Below, piece by piece: positions 33,501 through 42,612 of a stretch of 64,000 nucleotides of DNA. Position 1 is the stretch's first letter. Each line of letters starts with the position of its first letter. The stretch comes from Halomicroarcula saliterrae (lineage in GTDB: Archaea > Halobacteriota > Halobacteria > Halobacteriales > Haloarculaceae): contig NZ_JAMQON010000001.1 of NCBI RefSeq assembly GCF_031624395.1, positions 1,116,001-1,180,000 on the forward strand. The letters are read 5' to 3'. Position numbers and translations under genes: made by a program. The notes beneath the pieces are model-generated. The model made no database searches. It was not told the origin of the DNA and saw nothing but the letters and a program-made list of their open reading frames with translations.

Positions 33501-33929
33501 ATGAGCAACCGTTCGGACATCGCGCCCGACACCGTCTCCGTGGAACTCACCGAGGACGGCGTCGCCGTCGAGTATCTCGACGGCCGGACCGCCTTCTATC
33601 ACGGCGTCCCCACGAAGGCCGAAGAGAGCGTGACGACCGCGCCGGGGAAGGACACGCACGTCCTCATCACCGACAAGACGGAGACCTCGGGCATCCTCGT
33701 CTACGTCAACGACCTCCGGACCCACGACGACATCATCAGGGAGAGCGGCGTCGGTCGGGTCATCCTCGACGATGGCGAGGAAGACGAGCTCTTTCCGGGC
33801 GTCACGGTCACGGACCACCAGATGCGCGTCGAGGTCACCGTCGACTACGACGTGACCGACGGCCGCGTGTTCGTCTTCGAGGAGGACGAAATGGGCGAGC
33901 GGAGCTTCGAGATTGTTGCTGGGGAGTGA
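33501..33929 (+). CDS. DUF5796 family protein
   Basis: A 142-residue acidic protein starting MSNRSDIAPDTVSVELTEDG. The predicted fold is beta-rich: VAVEYLDGRTAFYHGVPTK, HVLITDKTETSGILVYVND, VGRVILDDGEEDELFPGVTV and the C-terminal FVFEEDEMGERSFEIVAGE. The composition and the strand pattern match DUF5796, a haloarchaeal family with no known function; the assignment is from recall of the family pattern. No membrane segment or catalytic motif is visible. It is divergent from shikimate kinase and followed by two T-rich runs that may end transcription. Confidence 0.8.
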   Translation: MSNRSDIAPDTVSVELTEDGVAVEYLDGRTAFYHGVPTKAEESVTTAPGKDTHVLITDKTETSGILVYVNDLRTHDDIIRESGVGRVILDDGEEDELFPGVTVTDHQMRVEVTVDYDVTDGRVFVFEEDEMGERSFEIVAGE

Positions 33930-33952
33930 GCGATTTGTTCCGGCGAGCGAGC

Positions 33953-33976
33953 CGTTTTTTGGTCCAGATTTTTGCC
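33953..33976 (+). terminator. Probable T-rich transcription stop after DUF5796
   Basis: Two T tracts (gttttttgg and gatttttgcc) follow the stop codon by about 25 bases. Archaeal termination can use oligo-T on the non-template strand without a hairpin. Confidence 0.5.
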
Positions 33977-34053
33977 GCAAGCGGTGGCCACAGGCCACTC
34001 GAAACGTCAGCGAGTGAATATAATTTAAGTTCCCACACGGACATATCGGGGTG

Positions 34054-35769
34054 ATGGCGTATCAGCTGCCACTCGTCTCCGTCGTGATGTTCGCCGCGAC
34101 GGTGCCCATGGTGGCATCCGCCGCCGTCGCGTGGCGCCATCGCGCGGTCCCGGGCGCGACCGCGTTCGTCGCGTTCGTGTGCTGTGGCGCGCTGTGGGCG
34201 GGGTCTTACGGCGGCCAGTTGCTGTTTACCTCCCTCGAAGCACAGCTGTTGTGGACGTACCCCCAGTATCCCGGCGGGCTGTTTACGTCGCTGGCTTTCG
34301 GCGTCTTCGCCCTCCACTACACCGGCCGGGACCACTACCTGACTCGCTCCCGACTGGTCGCCCTCCTCATTATCCCCGTTCTCACGTCGGTGCTCGTGTG
34401 GATTCCGAGCCTCCGGTGGCTCGTTCGGCAGGACGCGACGATGGTGACAGTCAGCTCTTACGTCGTCGCCGATATCGAGCGCGGCCCGCTGTTTCACGTC
34501 TCGGTGGCCTACTGCTATCTCGTCGTGCTCGGCGGGCTCGGGCTGCTCGGCCTGACGGCGGTCAGAACGCGCCGGCTCTATCAGAAGCAGACGGTGCTCA
34601 TCACCGCCGCCGCGGTCGTCCCGCTGGTGGGCGGGGCCGTCGCGTATCTGTTCGACTTCACCGTCATCGACTACACGCCGGTCGGGCTCTCGGTGTTCGG
34701 GGTCGGGGTGGCCGTCGCGCTGACTCGCTACCGACTGCTGGACGTGTCGCCGGTCCCGCGCAACCGTGTCATCGACCGGGTCGACACCGGTATCGTCGTC
34801 ACCGACGACCGCGACCGCGTCGTCGATATCAACCCCGCGGCCACCAGGGTCGTGGGTAGCACGGACGTCATCGGTCAACGGCTCGGGCGTATCGGAGACG
34901 TTGCCGCGGAGATGGCGTCGATGGCCGACGGAACGACCGCCGAGTTGCGTCTGGAGGACGACGACGACGCTACCTACTTCGAGTGCACCAGGTCGACGCT
35001 GGCTGCCGAGGGCGGGTTCGGTGACACGCATCTGTACATCCTCACCGAGGTGACGGCCCGACGGCGGCGCGAGCAGGCGCTCGAGGCCAAGAACGACCGA
35101 CTCGACAGCTTCGCCGAGGTGCTCTCTCACGACCTCCGGAACCCGCTGTCGGTGGCCGCGGGCTCGACCGAGCTGGCCCGCGAGGAGCCCGCCCCGGAAC
35201 ACTTCGACCGGGTGGAGCAGGCCCACGAGCGGATGGACGAGATAATCGGCAACATGCTGACGCTGGCCCGGAGCGGTCAGACGGTCGCCGACCCCGACAC
35301 CGTCGACCTCGCAACCGTCGCCCGGGAGTCCTGGTCACACGTTTCGACCGAGGACGCCGTCCTCACCGTCGAGGGGACGGCCGATATCACAGCCGACCCG
35401 AAGCGTCTGGGGCAGCTGTTCGAGAACCTCTTTCGGAACTGCGTGGAACACGGGTCCACGAGCAGTCGGACTGCGTCCGATGATGCAGTCGAGCACGGTT
35501 CGGCGGGCAGTCGGCCCGAATCCGACCACACCGAGCCTGGCGTCTCGGTTCGCGTCGGGACCACCGAGTCGGGGTTTTTTGTCGCCGACGACGGACCTGG
35601 TATCCCCGAAGACGAGCGCGAGGAGATCTTCACGCCGGGCGTGTCTTCGGCGGCCGACGGGACCGGTGTCGGACTGGCAATCGTCCGGACAGTCGCCGAC
35701 GGCCACGAGTGGTCTGTCACCGTCACCGAGAGCGCCGCCGGTGGTGCGCGGTTCGACATCGATGTCTGA
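34054..35769 (+). CDS. 7TM-PAS sensor histidine kinase
   Basis: A 571-residue membrane kinase. Seven hydrophobic segments cover residues 1-225 (the histidine-kinase N-terminal 7TM module, for example VSVVMFAATVPMVASAAVAW and YLVVLGGLGLLGLTAV). A PAS-like domain follows (about 240-330: DRVDTGIVVTDDRDRVVDINPAA). The HisKA region has EVLSHDLRNPLSVAAG with His359. The catalytic domain has the N box in NLFRNCVEHG, G1 in FVADDGPGIPEDE and G2 in DGTGVGLAIVRTVAD. A short duplication (VEHGSTSSRTASDD / VEHGSAGSRPESDH) extends the loop after the N box. The ATG at 34054 is used; a GTG at 34051 is an alternative. An AT-rich TATA candidate is at about 34017-34028. No response regulator is adjacent. Confidence 0.9.
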   Translation: MAYQLPLVSVVMFAATVPMVASAAVAWRHRAVPGATAFVAFVCCGALWAGSYGGQLLFTSLEAQLLWTYPQYPGGLFTSLAFGVFALHYTGRDHYLTRSRLVALLIIPVLTSVLVWIPSLRWLVRQDATMVTVSSYVVADIERGPLFHVSVAYCYLVVLGGLGLLGLTAVRTRRLYQKQTVLITAAAVVPLVGGAVAYLFDFTVIDYTPVGLSVFGVGVAVALTRYRLLDVSPVPRNRVIDRVDTGIVVTDDRDRVVDINPAATRVVGSTDVIGQRLGRIGDVAAEMASMADGTTAELRLEDDDDATYFECTRSTLAAEGGFGDTHLYILTEVTARRRREQALEAKNDRLDSFAEVLSHDLRNPLSVAAGSTELAREEPAPEHFDRVEQAHERMDEIIGNMLTLARSGQTVADPDTVDLATVARESWSHVSTEDAVLTVEGTADITADPKRLGQLFENLFRNCVEHGSTSSRTASDDAVEHGSAGSRPESDHTEPGVSVRVGTTESGFFVADDGPGIPEDEREEIFTPGVSSAADGTGVGLAIVRTVADGHEWSVTVTESAAGGARFDIDV

Positions 35770-35847
35770 ACTCGGCGCTCGACAGTCACGCGCTGAGGGA
35801 GTCACGGGCGCGGAGGAGACGGGTGTTACCCGAGCCAGCGGACCGGG

Positions 35848-35982
35848 TCACTGCAGATAGGAGGGGTCCTCGTCGTCGCAGTTCTCCTCGTGTTTTTTCG
35901 CGTCCTCCCGGTCGTCGAACATGAGGCCGCAGGTCTCGCACTTGTACCAGGTCATCTCGTCGCGCTCGGTAGAGACCACCAT
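35848..35982 (-). CDS. DUF7128 family small C2H2 zinc-finger protein (44 aa)
   Basis: Reads MVVSTERDEMTWYKCETCGL, then MFDDREDAKKHEENCDDEDP and SYLQ. The CETC pair with downstream H and C (C15, C18, H31, C35) forms a C2H2-like or C2HC zinc finger. This matches the haloarchaeal DUF7128 family by its TWYKCETCG core and HEENCDDEDPSYLQ end. Proteins of this size can act as DNA- or RNA-binding micro-regulators; the role here is unknown. It is transcribed opposite to its neighbours, facing the histidine kinase 3' end. Confidence 0.85.
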   Translation of the reverse strand: MVVSTERDEMTWYKCETCGLMFDDREDAKKHEENCDDEDPSYLQ

Positions 35983-36079
35983 GTGAGACAATCTAACGTC
36001 CGAGGGTAAATTGTTTTCGTGGGACAGGTCCGGCTAGCTAGCGGTCGTCGTGTCGCCGTCCACGACTCCTCGTCACTGA

Positions 36080-36093
36080 CACTGATTTCAGTG
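36080..36093. promoter_or_regulatory. 14-base palindrome upstream of the CDC48-type gene
   Basis: CACTGA-TT-TCAGTG is a 6-bp dyad with a 2-base centre, 55 bases before the CDC48 ATG. It could be an operator; the expected position of a TATA element just downstream is only weakly AT-rich. Confidence 0.4.
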
Positions 36094-36147
36094 ACAGCTG
36101 CGTGACCAACGGGAACCCTCAAGAGGAACGGAGAGCTAGCCGCTGAC

Positions 36148-38262
36148 ATGAGCGGGGAACGCGACGGCAGTGTTGAACTCACGGTCGAAGGGGCACACAA
36201 GCGCGACGCCGGCCGCGGTATCGCGCGCCTGCCCGAGTCCGTGCGGAGCGAACTCGGCGTGTTGAGCGGCTCCCCCGTCATCATCGAGGGCGAACAGATG
36301 ACCGTAGTGAAGGTGTGGCCCGGCGACACGGACGGCTCGACGGTCCGCATCGACTCGGACACGCGGGCCAACGCGGGCGTCAACATCGGTGACACCGTCC
36401 GGGTCCGGGCCGGCTCCGTGACCGAGGCGGCGGACATCAGCATCCAGCCCATGGAGCCGCTGCCGGGGACAGACGAGTACGCCCACATGGTCCGGACGCG
36501 GCTTGTCGACCAGATGGTCCAGGCGGGCGAGCGGACCCACATCGACGGGCTGGGGACGTTCCTCGTCCGGACGACCGAGCCGGACGGCGCGGTGCGAGTG
36601 ACGCCCCAGACAGCGGTGACTGTCCTGCCGACGATCGACGAACCGGACGACAGCGGCGACACCGGCAGCTCGTCGGTGCCCACACAGACCCAGTCGGCCG
36701 ACGCGGAGACCGGCGTCAGCTACGAGGACATCGGCGGGTTGGACGACGAACTGGACCACATCCGCGAGATGATAGAGATGCCGCTCTCGGAGCCCCAGCG
36801 GTTCCGGGAGCTGGGTATCGACCCGCCCAGCGGCGTTCTGTTGCACGGGCCGCCCGGCACCGGCAAGACGCTCATCGCAAAGGCTGTCGCCAACGAGGTC
36901 GACGCCTACTTCGACACCATCTCCGGCCCAGAAATCGTCTCGAAGTACAAGGGCGAGAGTGAGGAGCGACTGCGGGAGGCCTTCGAGCGCGCCGAGGAGA
37001 ACTCCCCCGCGATCCTCTTCGTCGACGAAATCGACTCCATCGCCGGCTCGCGCGACGAGGACGCGGACATGGAGAACCGCGTGGTCGCCCAGCTCCTGAC
37101 GCTGATGGACGGGCTCGAAGACCGCGGGCGCGTCGTCGTTATCGGCGCGACCAACCGCGTCGACGCCGTCGACCAGGCGCTGCGACGCGGCGGGCGCTTC
37201 GACCGCGAGATCGAGATCGGCGTGCCCGGAGAGGGCGGCCGCCGCGAGATTCTGGACGTCCACACCCGCGAGATGCCTATCGCCGACGACGTCGATCTAG
37301 ACCGCATCGCCGCCCAGACGCACGGGTTCGTCGGCGCGGACCTGGCGTCGCTGACGACCGAGGCGGCGATGTCCTCCCTGCGAGCCGACCGCGCGGAGAG
37401 CGAGGTGACCCAGTCGGACTTCGACGCGGCGCTTGCCCTCGTCGACCCGAGCGCCATGCGGGAGTACGTCGCCGAGTCCCCCGCGGTCTCGTTCGACGAC
37501 GTGGGCGGGCTCAGCGAGGTCAAGCAGACGCTCACGGAGGCTATCGAGTGGCCGCTGGAATACGGTGAGCTGTTCTCGGCGACCAACACCGACCCGCCAA
37601 GTGGTATCCTGCTGTACGGCCCGCCGGGAACCGGCAAGACGCTGCTGGCCCGGGCCGTCGCCGGCGAGAGCGACGTGAACTTCATCCACGTCGCCGGCCC
37701 CGAGATTATGGACCGCTACGTCGGCGAGAGCGAGGAGGCCGTCAGGGAGCTGTTCGAGCGCGCCCGACAGACCGCCCCGAGCATCATCTTCCTCGACGAG
37801 ATCGACGCCATCGCCAGCCACCGCGGACAGGGCAACGAGGTGACCGAGCGGGTCGTCTCACAGCTGCTCGCGGAGCTCGACGGTATCACCGAGAACCCGA
37901 ACCTCGTCGTGCTCGCGGCGACGAACCGCCGGGACATGATAGACGACGCGCTGCTCCGGCCGGGCCGACTCGAACAGCACGTCGAGGTGCCCGACCCGGA
38001 CGCCGAGGCTCGCGAGGAGATTCTGTCGGTCCACACCCGCGGGAAACCCCTCGCCGACGACGTGTCGGTCGCGGAGCTGGCAGCCGACTTGGAGGGGGTC
38101 TCCGGCGCGGAGCTGGAGGCCGTGGTCCGCGAGGCCTCGATGCTCGCCATCCGCGAGATGGCCGAAGAGATGGGGCCGGCGGAAGCCAGCGAGCGGGCCG
38201 ACGAGGTGCGTATCACGGGCGCGCACTTCCGGCGTGCGCTGGAGCGGGCACGCGACCGCTGA
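36148..38262 (+). CDS. CDC48/VCP-type double AAA ATPase
   Basis: A 704-residue unfoldase. The N-domain (residues 1-180) starts [20 protein letters not shown] and has the CDC48 double-psi barrel motifs ([29 protein letters not shown]). D1 has Walker A GPPGTGKT (residues 234-241) and Walker B VDEIDS (292-297), with the second region of homology [16 protein letters not shown]2 has GPPGTGKT (491-498), DEID (550-553) and the [16 protein letters not shown] finger. It extracts proteins from complexes for degradation, a partner of the archaeal proteasome. At 704 residues it is shorter than typical VAT-type CDC48 (about 745), mainly in the interdomain linker. It stands alone; a dyad at 36080-36093 may regulate it. 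Confidence 0.93.
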   Translation: MSGERDGSVELTVEGAHKRDAGRGIARLPESVRSELGVLSGSPVIIEGEQMTVVKVWPGDTDGSTVRIDSDTRANAGVNIGDTVRVRAGSVTEAADISIQPMEPLPGTDEYAHMVRTRLVDQMVQAGERTHIDGLGTFLVRTTEPDGAVRVTPQTAVTVLPTIDEPDDSGDTGSSSVPTQTQSADAETGVSYEDIGGLDDELDHIREMIEMPLSEPQRFRELGIDPPSGVLLHGPPGTGKTLIAKAVANEVDAYFDTISGPEIVSKYKGESEERLREAFERAEENSPAILFVDEIDSIAGSRDEDADMENRVVAQLLTLMDGLEDRGRVVVIGATNRVDAVDQALRRGGRFDREIEIGVPGEGGRREILDVHTREMPIADDVDLDRIAAQTHGFVGADLASLTTEAAMSSLRADRAESEVTQSDFDAALALVDPSAMREYVAESPAVSFDDVGGLSEVKQTLTEAIEWPLEYGELFSATNTDPPSGILLYGPPGTGKTLLARAVAGESDVNFIHVAGPEIMDRYVGESEEAVRELFERARQTAPSIIFLDEIDAIASHRGQGNEVTERVVSQLLAELDGITENPNLVVLAATNRRDMIDDALLRPGRLEQHVEVPDPDAEAREEILSVHTRGKPLADDVSVAELAADLEGVSGAELEAVVREASMLAIREMAEEMGPAEASERADEVRITGAHFRRALERARDR

Positions 38263-38335
38263 GGTCGGGACGGGGCGCGCGAGTTACTGTCACCCGACAG
38301 ATGGTTTGAGATACGGAGCGACGAATAGCGAAAGG

Positions 38336-38399
38336 CGGCGTCGCTGGCGAGGTGTCGTGAAAGGCTGTCCGGACAGCCTTTGGCGGACGAGCGACGCCG
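38336..38399. repeat. Nested inverted repeat around a perfect 22-base palindrome
   Basis: The outer arms CGGCGTCGCT (38336-38345) and AGCGACGCCG (38390-38399) form a 10-bp stem. Inside, 38360-38381 is a perfect palindrome with 11-base arms AAAGGCTGTCC and GGACAGCCTTT and no spacer. The rest of the 246-base gap (38263-38508) shows nothing else recognisable. Confidence 0.9.
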
Positions 38400-38508
38400 T
38401 GTGGCCGAGCAGCGAGACGGGCTAAGTAACCGGCATCGACGTGAAAAGCGCCTTGCCGGCGATAGAGGGTAACGGATGCATGGACAAAAAAGGCGCGGTT
38501 GGACCGGG

Positions 38509-39327
38509 CTAGCCGAGGTCGCCCCGCCTATCGGCGAGCGCCGGGAACTCGGACCGGACGGCCGACACCTTCTCCGGCGTCACCGTCGCGGTGACGAGCG
38601 CGGCGTCGTCGTCCGCACTGGCCAGCGTCGTCCCCCACGGGTCGTACACCGTCGAGCGGCCCAGTAGCTCCGCCTCCTCGAACCGGCCGACGCCGTTGGC
38701 CGCGGCGACGTAGCACTGGTTCTCGACCGCCCGAGCGCGGGGGAGCAGTCGCCAGTGTTCGACCCGGGGGTAGGGCCACGCGCTCGGGACCAGCACCAGT
38801 GTCACGCCGTCGTCGACCAGCCGGCGGTACAGCTCCGGGAACCGGAGGTCGTAACAGGTCGTGACCCCGACGGTAAAGCCCGCGAAATCCACCGTCGGGA
38901 CGGAGTCGCCGGCCACCAGCAGCTCCGATTCCGCCGAATCGTACCCGAAGAGGTGCTGTTTGCGGTACACCGCCCGGCGCTCCCCCGCTCGGTCGATGAA
39001 CACGGAAGTGTTTGCCAGACCCTCCGGGGCCGGCACGTCGTGGCCATCGGCCGCCGACAGTTCGAGGTCCTCGACGAAACTGCCGGCCAGCACGGCGATG
39101 TCGTGCTCGGCCGCGAGGGACTGCAGCTCGGTGAGCGTCTCCCCGCCTATCCCCTCGGCGCTTCGGGCGTAGGCCTCGAACGCGAAGTAGCCGACCGTGA
39201 ACAGCTCCGGCAGGACGACGAGCTCACAGCCGTCGGCGGCCGCCCGCTCGACGGCGTCGACTGCCCGGCGCCGGTTGCCCGACAGGTCGGCCGGCTCGAC
39301 CGCCATCTGGGCGAGTGCGAGCTTCAT
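38509..39327 (-). CDS. Carbon-nitrogen hydrolase (nitrilase superfamily, amidase-like)
   Basis: A 272-residue cytoplasmic enzyme with the Glu-Lys-Cys catalytic triad: E41 in LVVLPELFTVGYF, K123 in VYRKQHLFGYD and C158 in GVTTCYDLRFPELYR. The start MKLALAQMAVEPADLSGNRR at 39327 is fixed by a four-base ATGA overlap with the SRPBCC gene. These motifs match the omega-amidase/Nit branch, which hydrolyses alpha-keto-glutaramate or related amides; substrate identity is not certain. Coupling to an SRPBCC lipid-cavity protein is unusual for this enzyme. Confidence 0.9.
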   Translation of the reverse strand: MKLALAQMAVEPADLSGNRRRAVDAVERAAADGCELVVLPELFTVGYFAFEAYARSAEGIGGETLTELQSLAAEHDIAVLAGSFVEDLELSAADGHDVPAPEGLANTSVFIDRAGERRAVYRKQHLFGYDSAESELLVAGDSVPTVDFAGFTVGVTTCYDLRFPELYRRLVDDGVTLVLVPSAWPYPRVEHWRLLPRARAVENQCYVAAANGVGRFEEAELLGRSTVYDPWGTTLASADDDAALVTATVTPEKVSAVRSEFPALADRRGDLG

Positions 39328-39755
39328 GCTTCGACTTCGAGATACTCCCTGAGCGCCCGTTCGAGGTTCTGTAGCTCCTCGTCGAGGTTCCGCTTGAAAA
39401 AGCGCTCCACGCCGGGTAACTTCCCGTCGACGACGAAGCGGTTCGTCACCCGGGTGCCGCCGTCGTCCGTCAGTTCGAGCTCCTGTTCCCCCTGGACACG
39501 CATCACCTTCGAGCGGCCGATAAAACGGACGTACTCCGGTTCGCGTATCTCGACGTCTTCGGTCTCGACCGCGATGGTCCTGTCGACGACGGGTATGGGA
39601 AGCGAGATGTGCCAGGTCGCGCGGCCGTCGTCGTGAATCTCCCAGTCTTTCACGACGCTTATCGGTCGGGCACGCTGGTCGGGGTCGCCGATGAACTCCC
39701 AGACGCGTTCGGGGCTGGCCGCCACTGTCATCGTTCGTTCGACCCGGACAGTCAT
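39324..39755 (-). CDS. SRPBCC family protein
   Basis: A 143-residue helix-grip protein: MTVRVERTMTVAASPERVWE at the start (first strand and helix), a beta sheet with WHISLPIPVVDRTIAVETED and VRFIGRSKVMRVQGEQELEL, then RVTNRFVVDGKLPGVERFFKRN and the C-terminal helix LDEELQNLERALREYLEVEA. The fold encloses a ligand cavity and is typical of polyketide-cyclase/START-like proteins; no enzyme function follows. It is the first gene of a unit with the nitrilase, overlapping by four bases (39324-39327). Confidence 0.85.
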   Translation of the reverse strand: MTVRVERTMTVAASPERVWEFIGDPDQRARPISVVKDWEIHDDGRATWHISLPIPVVDRTIAVETEDVEIREPEYVRFIGRSKVMRVQGEQELELTDDGGTRVTNRFVVDGKLPGVERFFKRNLDEELQNLERALREYLEVEA

Positions 39756-39804
39756 ATCCTGAATCGGGGGTGCACCCGGATGAATCCACCGACTGGGACG
39801 ACGG

Positions 39805-40029
39805 TTAGCTCGTGGTGACGCGCCACGTCGTCGAGCGGGCTCGGCCCCACTTCTCGATGTCTACCTCGTCGGCTTCCTCGGCGAGTCGCGGGAGCCGGGC
39901 GCCGACCTGCTTCGAAGAGAGGCCGAGCTGAGAGGCGATGTTCTTCGCGCGGAAATAGCTCTCTCCGCGCGAGACGCTTTCCCGGAGATACTCCAGAATG
40001 CGTCGGTCCTCCTCGCTGAAATCGACCAT
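39805..40029 (-). CDS. DUF7123 family winged-helix protein (74 aa)
   Basis: Reads MVDFSEEDRRILEYLRESVS, then RGESYFRAKNIASQLGLSSK, QVGARLPRLAEEADEVDIEK and WGRARSTTWRVTTS. It is a minimal winged helix: the recognition helix is probably LSSKQVGARLPRLAEE and the wing VDIEKWGRARSTTWRV. The pattern matches the haloarchaeal DUF7123 family, which has no proven role, though the fold implies DNA binding. It is transcribed on the minus strand, 45 bases downstream of a small membrane protein. Confidence 0.85.
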   Translation of the reverse strand: MVDFSEEDRRILEYLRESVSRGESYFRAKNIASQLGLSSKQVGARLPRLAEEADEVDIEKWGRARSTTWRVTTS

Positions 40030-40074
40030 AGTCCAGATACGTGCTGCGCGTTATTAATGGTTGCTTTTAGCACA

Positions 40075-40302
40075 TCAGTCGGCGTAGACGTGAACGGCCA
40101 CGAGCGCCAGCGAGGCGGCCACTATTGCGACACCGAAGGCCAGACCGCTGTTTGTCAACAGGCCGGCTGTTTCGAGTCCCTGTGCGTCCCGAATCGCGTA
40201 GTTGTAGCTGCTGATTGCGGTCATGGCCGCAGCCCCGAGCGCGACGACGCCAAACAGCGCGCCGAGCCCCACACCCATGTCGGAAGCCGACTCAGTTGTC
40301 AT
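40075..40302 (-). CDS. Small two-span membrane protein (75 aa)
   Basis: Reads MTTESASDMGVGLGALFGVV, then ALGAAAMTAISSYNYAIRD and AQGLETAGLLTNSGLAFGVA, ending VAASLALVAVHVYAD. Two hydrophobic segments are separated by a short polar loop (SSYNYAIRDAQGLE). It may belong to one of the haloarchaeal small membrane DUF families (DUF7525 is a possibility I cannot confirm). It is divergent from the LEA14-like gene with 82 bases between the starts. Confidence 0.75.
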   Translation of the reverse strand: MTTESASDMGVGLGALFGVVALGAAAMTAISSYNYAIRDAQGLETAGLLTNSGLAFGVAIVAASLALVAVHVYAD

Positions 40303-40384
40303 GGGGACTGGTTCCGCCCTGGCGCACTTAGTTCATTCGGGGGCGGCCACAGGACATATCACGTCTCGACAGGGACGACGAGTA

Positions 40385-41473
40385 ATGGTAGCACTCGGGC
40401 GGTCGGGAAAGGTCGGCGTCGTCGCGCTCGTCCTCGTCGGGAGTATCGGCGGGGCGTTCGCGGTCGGACTCGTGGGTACACCCGGCGTCGAGACTGTCGA
40501 GAACCGGTTTACCGACATCTCGGCGAACACGACGACCATCGGGACGACGCTCACGGTGTCGAACCCCAACCCGGTCGGCGTCACGCTCGGCGGGACGGCC
40601 ATCGAGTACACCATCTCGATGAACGACGTGGCGGTCGCGAGCGGCGAGAAGACGGGTATCGCGCTGACCCGTGGCAACTCGACGCTCGATTTCAGTACCC
40701 GGATGCGAAACAGCGAGATTCCGCCGTGGTGGACCACCCACATCGCGAACGGCGAGCGGACGACGGTCCACATCGACGCCACCGTCAGCGACTCGCTGGT
40801 CGGCGAACAGTCGTTCTCGTTCACCCAGAACCGGACTATCCAGACCGATATCCTGGGCGCGTTCAACACCACCGAGACCCGGCCGGTCGACGCGAACGTG
40901 CCGTTCGTCTCGGACCCGGTGTTGTACGTCAACGAGACGCGGGGTTCCTGGGACAGGGAGAACCTCACCCGCTCGGAGACGCCGCTCGACACCGAGTTCG
41001 ACGTGTACAACCCGAAGCCGGTGCCCTACACCGTCACCAGAGTCGGTTACACGACCTACATGAACGACGTTCGCGTCGGTTCGGGTGAGACGAAGCGGGG
41101 CTACTTCATCGGGCCGGGCGAGCGCGAGACCGTGGGAGTCGACACGCGCATTCGGACGGACAGCCTCGACCGGTGGTGGGTGAGCCACCTCCAGCGCAAC
41201 CAGAACACCGAGCTGTACATCGACTTCTACCTCGTCCTCGAAGCCGGGGGCGAGCGGTTCCGGGTCGACCTCGACGCCATCGACTACGAGAAGCCTATCG
41301 AGACGGATATCTTCGGTACCAAGGCGTCGTCCCCCACTGGCAACGCGACGGCGGGCGGTGCCCCGAGCGACGGAAGTCCCGACGAGGACGGGGGCGACGC
41401 TGCCGAGGGAACGCCGACTCCGTCCGAGGGGACCGAATCCGGTGACGGTGGCCTCCTCGGCGGCGGGCTCTGA
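40385..41473 (+). CDS. LEA14/WHy-domain membrane-anchored protein
   Basis: A 362-residue protein starting MVALGRSGKVGVVALVLVGS with one N-terminal membrane span. Two WHy/LEA14-like domains follow. The first (about residues 40-170) has LTVSNPNPVGVTLGGTAIEY and MNDVAVASGEK. The second (about 195-305) has TEFDVYNPKPVPYTVTRVGY and MNDVRVGSGETK. The repeated NPxP....Y.....NDV.V.SGE pattern is the LEA_2 signature. A Gly/Asp/Thr-rich tail ends it. LEA_2 proteins are linked to desiccation or osmotic stress protection in plants and archaea. Asn-x-Ser/Thr sites (NTT, NST, NRT, NTTET) suggest surface N-glycosylation. It converges on PhoU with no gap between stops. Confidence 0.85.
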   Translation: MVALGRSGKVGVVALVLVGSIGGAFAVGLVGTPGVETVENRFTDISANTTTIGTTLTVSNPNPVGVTLGGTAIEYTISMNDVAVASGEKTGIALTRGNSTLDFSTRMRNSEIPPWWTTHIANGERTTVHIDATVSDSLVGEQSFSFTQNRTIQTDILGAFNTTETRPVDANVPFVSDPVLYVNETRGSWDRENLTRSETPLDTEFDVYNPKPVPYTVTRVGYTTYMNDVRVGSGETKRGYFIGPGERETVGVDTRIRTDSLDRWWVSHLQRNQNTELYIDFYLVLEAGGERFRVDLDAIDYEKPIETDIFGTKASSPTGNATAGGAPSDGSPDEDGGDAAEGTPTPSEGTESGDGGLLGGGL

Positions 41474-42508
41474 CTACTGAATCGTCGTGTGTTCGGACTC
41501 CTCGTCGAGTGCGAGGTTCGTCGCAATTTCCGCGTTCCGGACGGCGTACTCGGCGGTCTGCTGGAGACTCACCAGCACTTCACGCACCTGTAGCAGGCTC
41601 TCGTTGCTCATCTCCGGCAGGTCGCTGAGGATATCGTGTTCCTTGTCGCCGATCTCGGAGTAGCTCTTGCGGACCTGAATCGCGGTGTCGTAGTTGCGCT
41701 CGACGGCGGCCTGCACGGCGAGTTCGGTTATCTCGTTTACCTCCTCGGTGAAATCCCGGATGCGCCGCATCGTGGAGCTGTCGACGTCCAGCGAGTGGTC
41801 GTCGGCCTCCAGCGCGATTTCGGCGATGTCCTCGGCGTTGTCCGCCGTCAGCTCGAGGTTCTTCGCGATGGAGCGGTAGCCGATGAGCGGGAAGCCGTCG
41901 TCGAGTCCCACGGCCCGCGCGAGGTTGGGGTTCTGGTAGGAGGTGAAGATGAGCCGCAACAGGAGGACGAATATCTTGTTGGCCTGCCGTTCGCGGTTCA
42001 GCGCTCGCTGGGCGAGGTCGGGGTTGCCGTGAGCCAGCGCCTTGACTGCCTCGTTGCGCATCGTCGAGCCGGTCGATTCGAGCCGTTCGAGGAGGTTATC
42101 CAGCGTGAAGTCCTCGGGGTCGACCGAACACCGGATGGTGATGCGGTTGGGCGTCTCCTCGATGACGCCCAGCCCCATCAGCTGGGTCTCGGCGTTGTAG
42201 ACGGCGTTGATGTGGGCCGATTCGAGCGTCTGGTCCTCGGGCGCCTCGACGTGGATGATGCGGCGGCCGAGGACGTACTGGGCGACGATAGCCCGCTCGA
42301 CGGCGGCGGCATCCAGATTCTCCGCGTGGATGATCGCCTCGGACTCCTCTGTCTGTACGGATTCGGGCATCACCGTCAGCGTCCCCTTCCCACCCATCCG
42401 CAGCGACACTTCGTCTCCCTTCTCGACGTCGTGGGCGCTCGCCCATTCGGCCGGCAGCGTCATCGCCAGCGTCGACGGTCCGAGTCGTTGGACTTTCCGC
42501 GTTTCCAT
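41474..42508 (-). CDS. PhoU-domain phosphate uptake regulator with AbrB-like N-terminus
   Basis: A 344-residue protein. Residues 1-50 form a SpoVT/AbrB swapped-hairpin domain (METRKVQRLGPSTLAMTLPA, EWASAHDVEKGDEVSLRMGG). Residues about 100-330 are PhoU helices, with RLIFTSYQNPNLARAVGLDD, AIAKNLELTADNAEDIAEIA (the first Ala is Ser in the sequence: SIAKNLELTADNAEDIAEIA) and VLVSLQQTAEYAVRNAEIA. The AbrB-PhoU fusion is the usual archaeal form and suggests direct DNA binding in phosphate control. No phosphate transporter is adjacent. On the minus strand a TATA candidate GATTAAGG lies about 27 bases upstream of the ATG. Confidence 0.9.
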   Translation of the reverse strand: METRKVQRLGPSTLAMTLPAEWASAHDVEKGDEVSLRMGGKGTLTVMPESVQTEESEAIIHAENLDAAAVERAIVAQYVLGRRIIHVEAPEDQTLESAHINAVYNAETQLMGLGVIEETPNRITIRCSVDPEDFTLDNLLERLESTGSTMRNEAVKALAHGNPDLAQRALNRERQANKIFVLLLRLIFTSYQNPNLARAVGLDDGFPLIGYRSIAKNLELTADNAEDIAEIALEADDHSLDVDSSTMRRIRDFTEEVNEITELAVQAAVERNYDTAIQVRKSYSEIGDKEHDILSDLPEMSNESLLQVREVLVSLQQTAEYAVRNAEIATNLALDEESEHTTIQ

Positions 42509-42612
42509 ATGACCTTGGTTATTCGCGATAGACCTTAATCTTCACTATACACCATATAATCTGCCGGTGAGAATACAATCGCTTGAAACGACGGCCGCTC
42601 GGGACACAGCCG

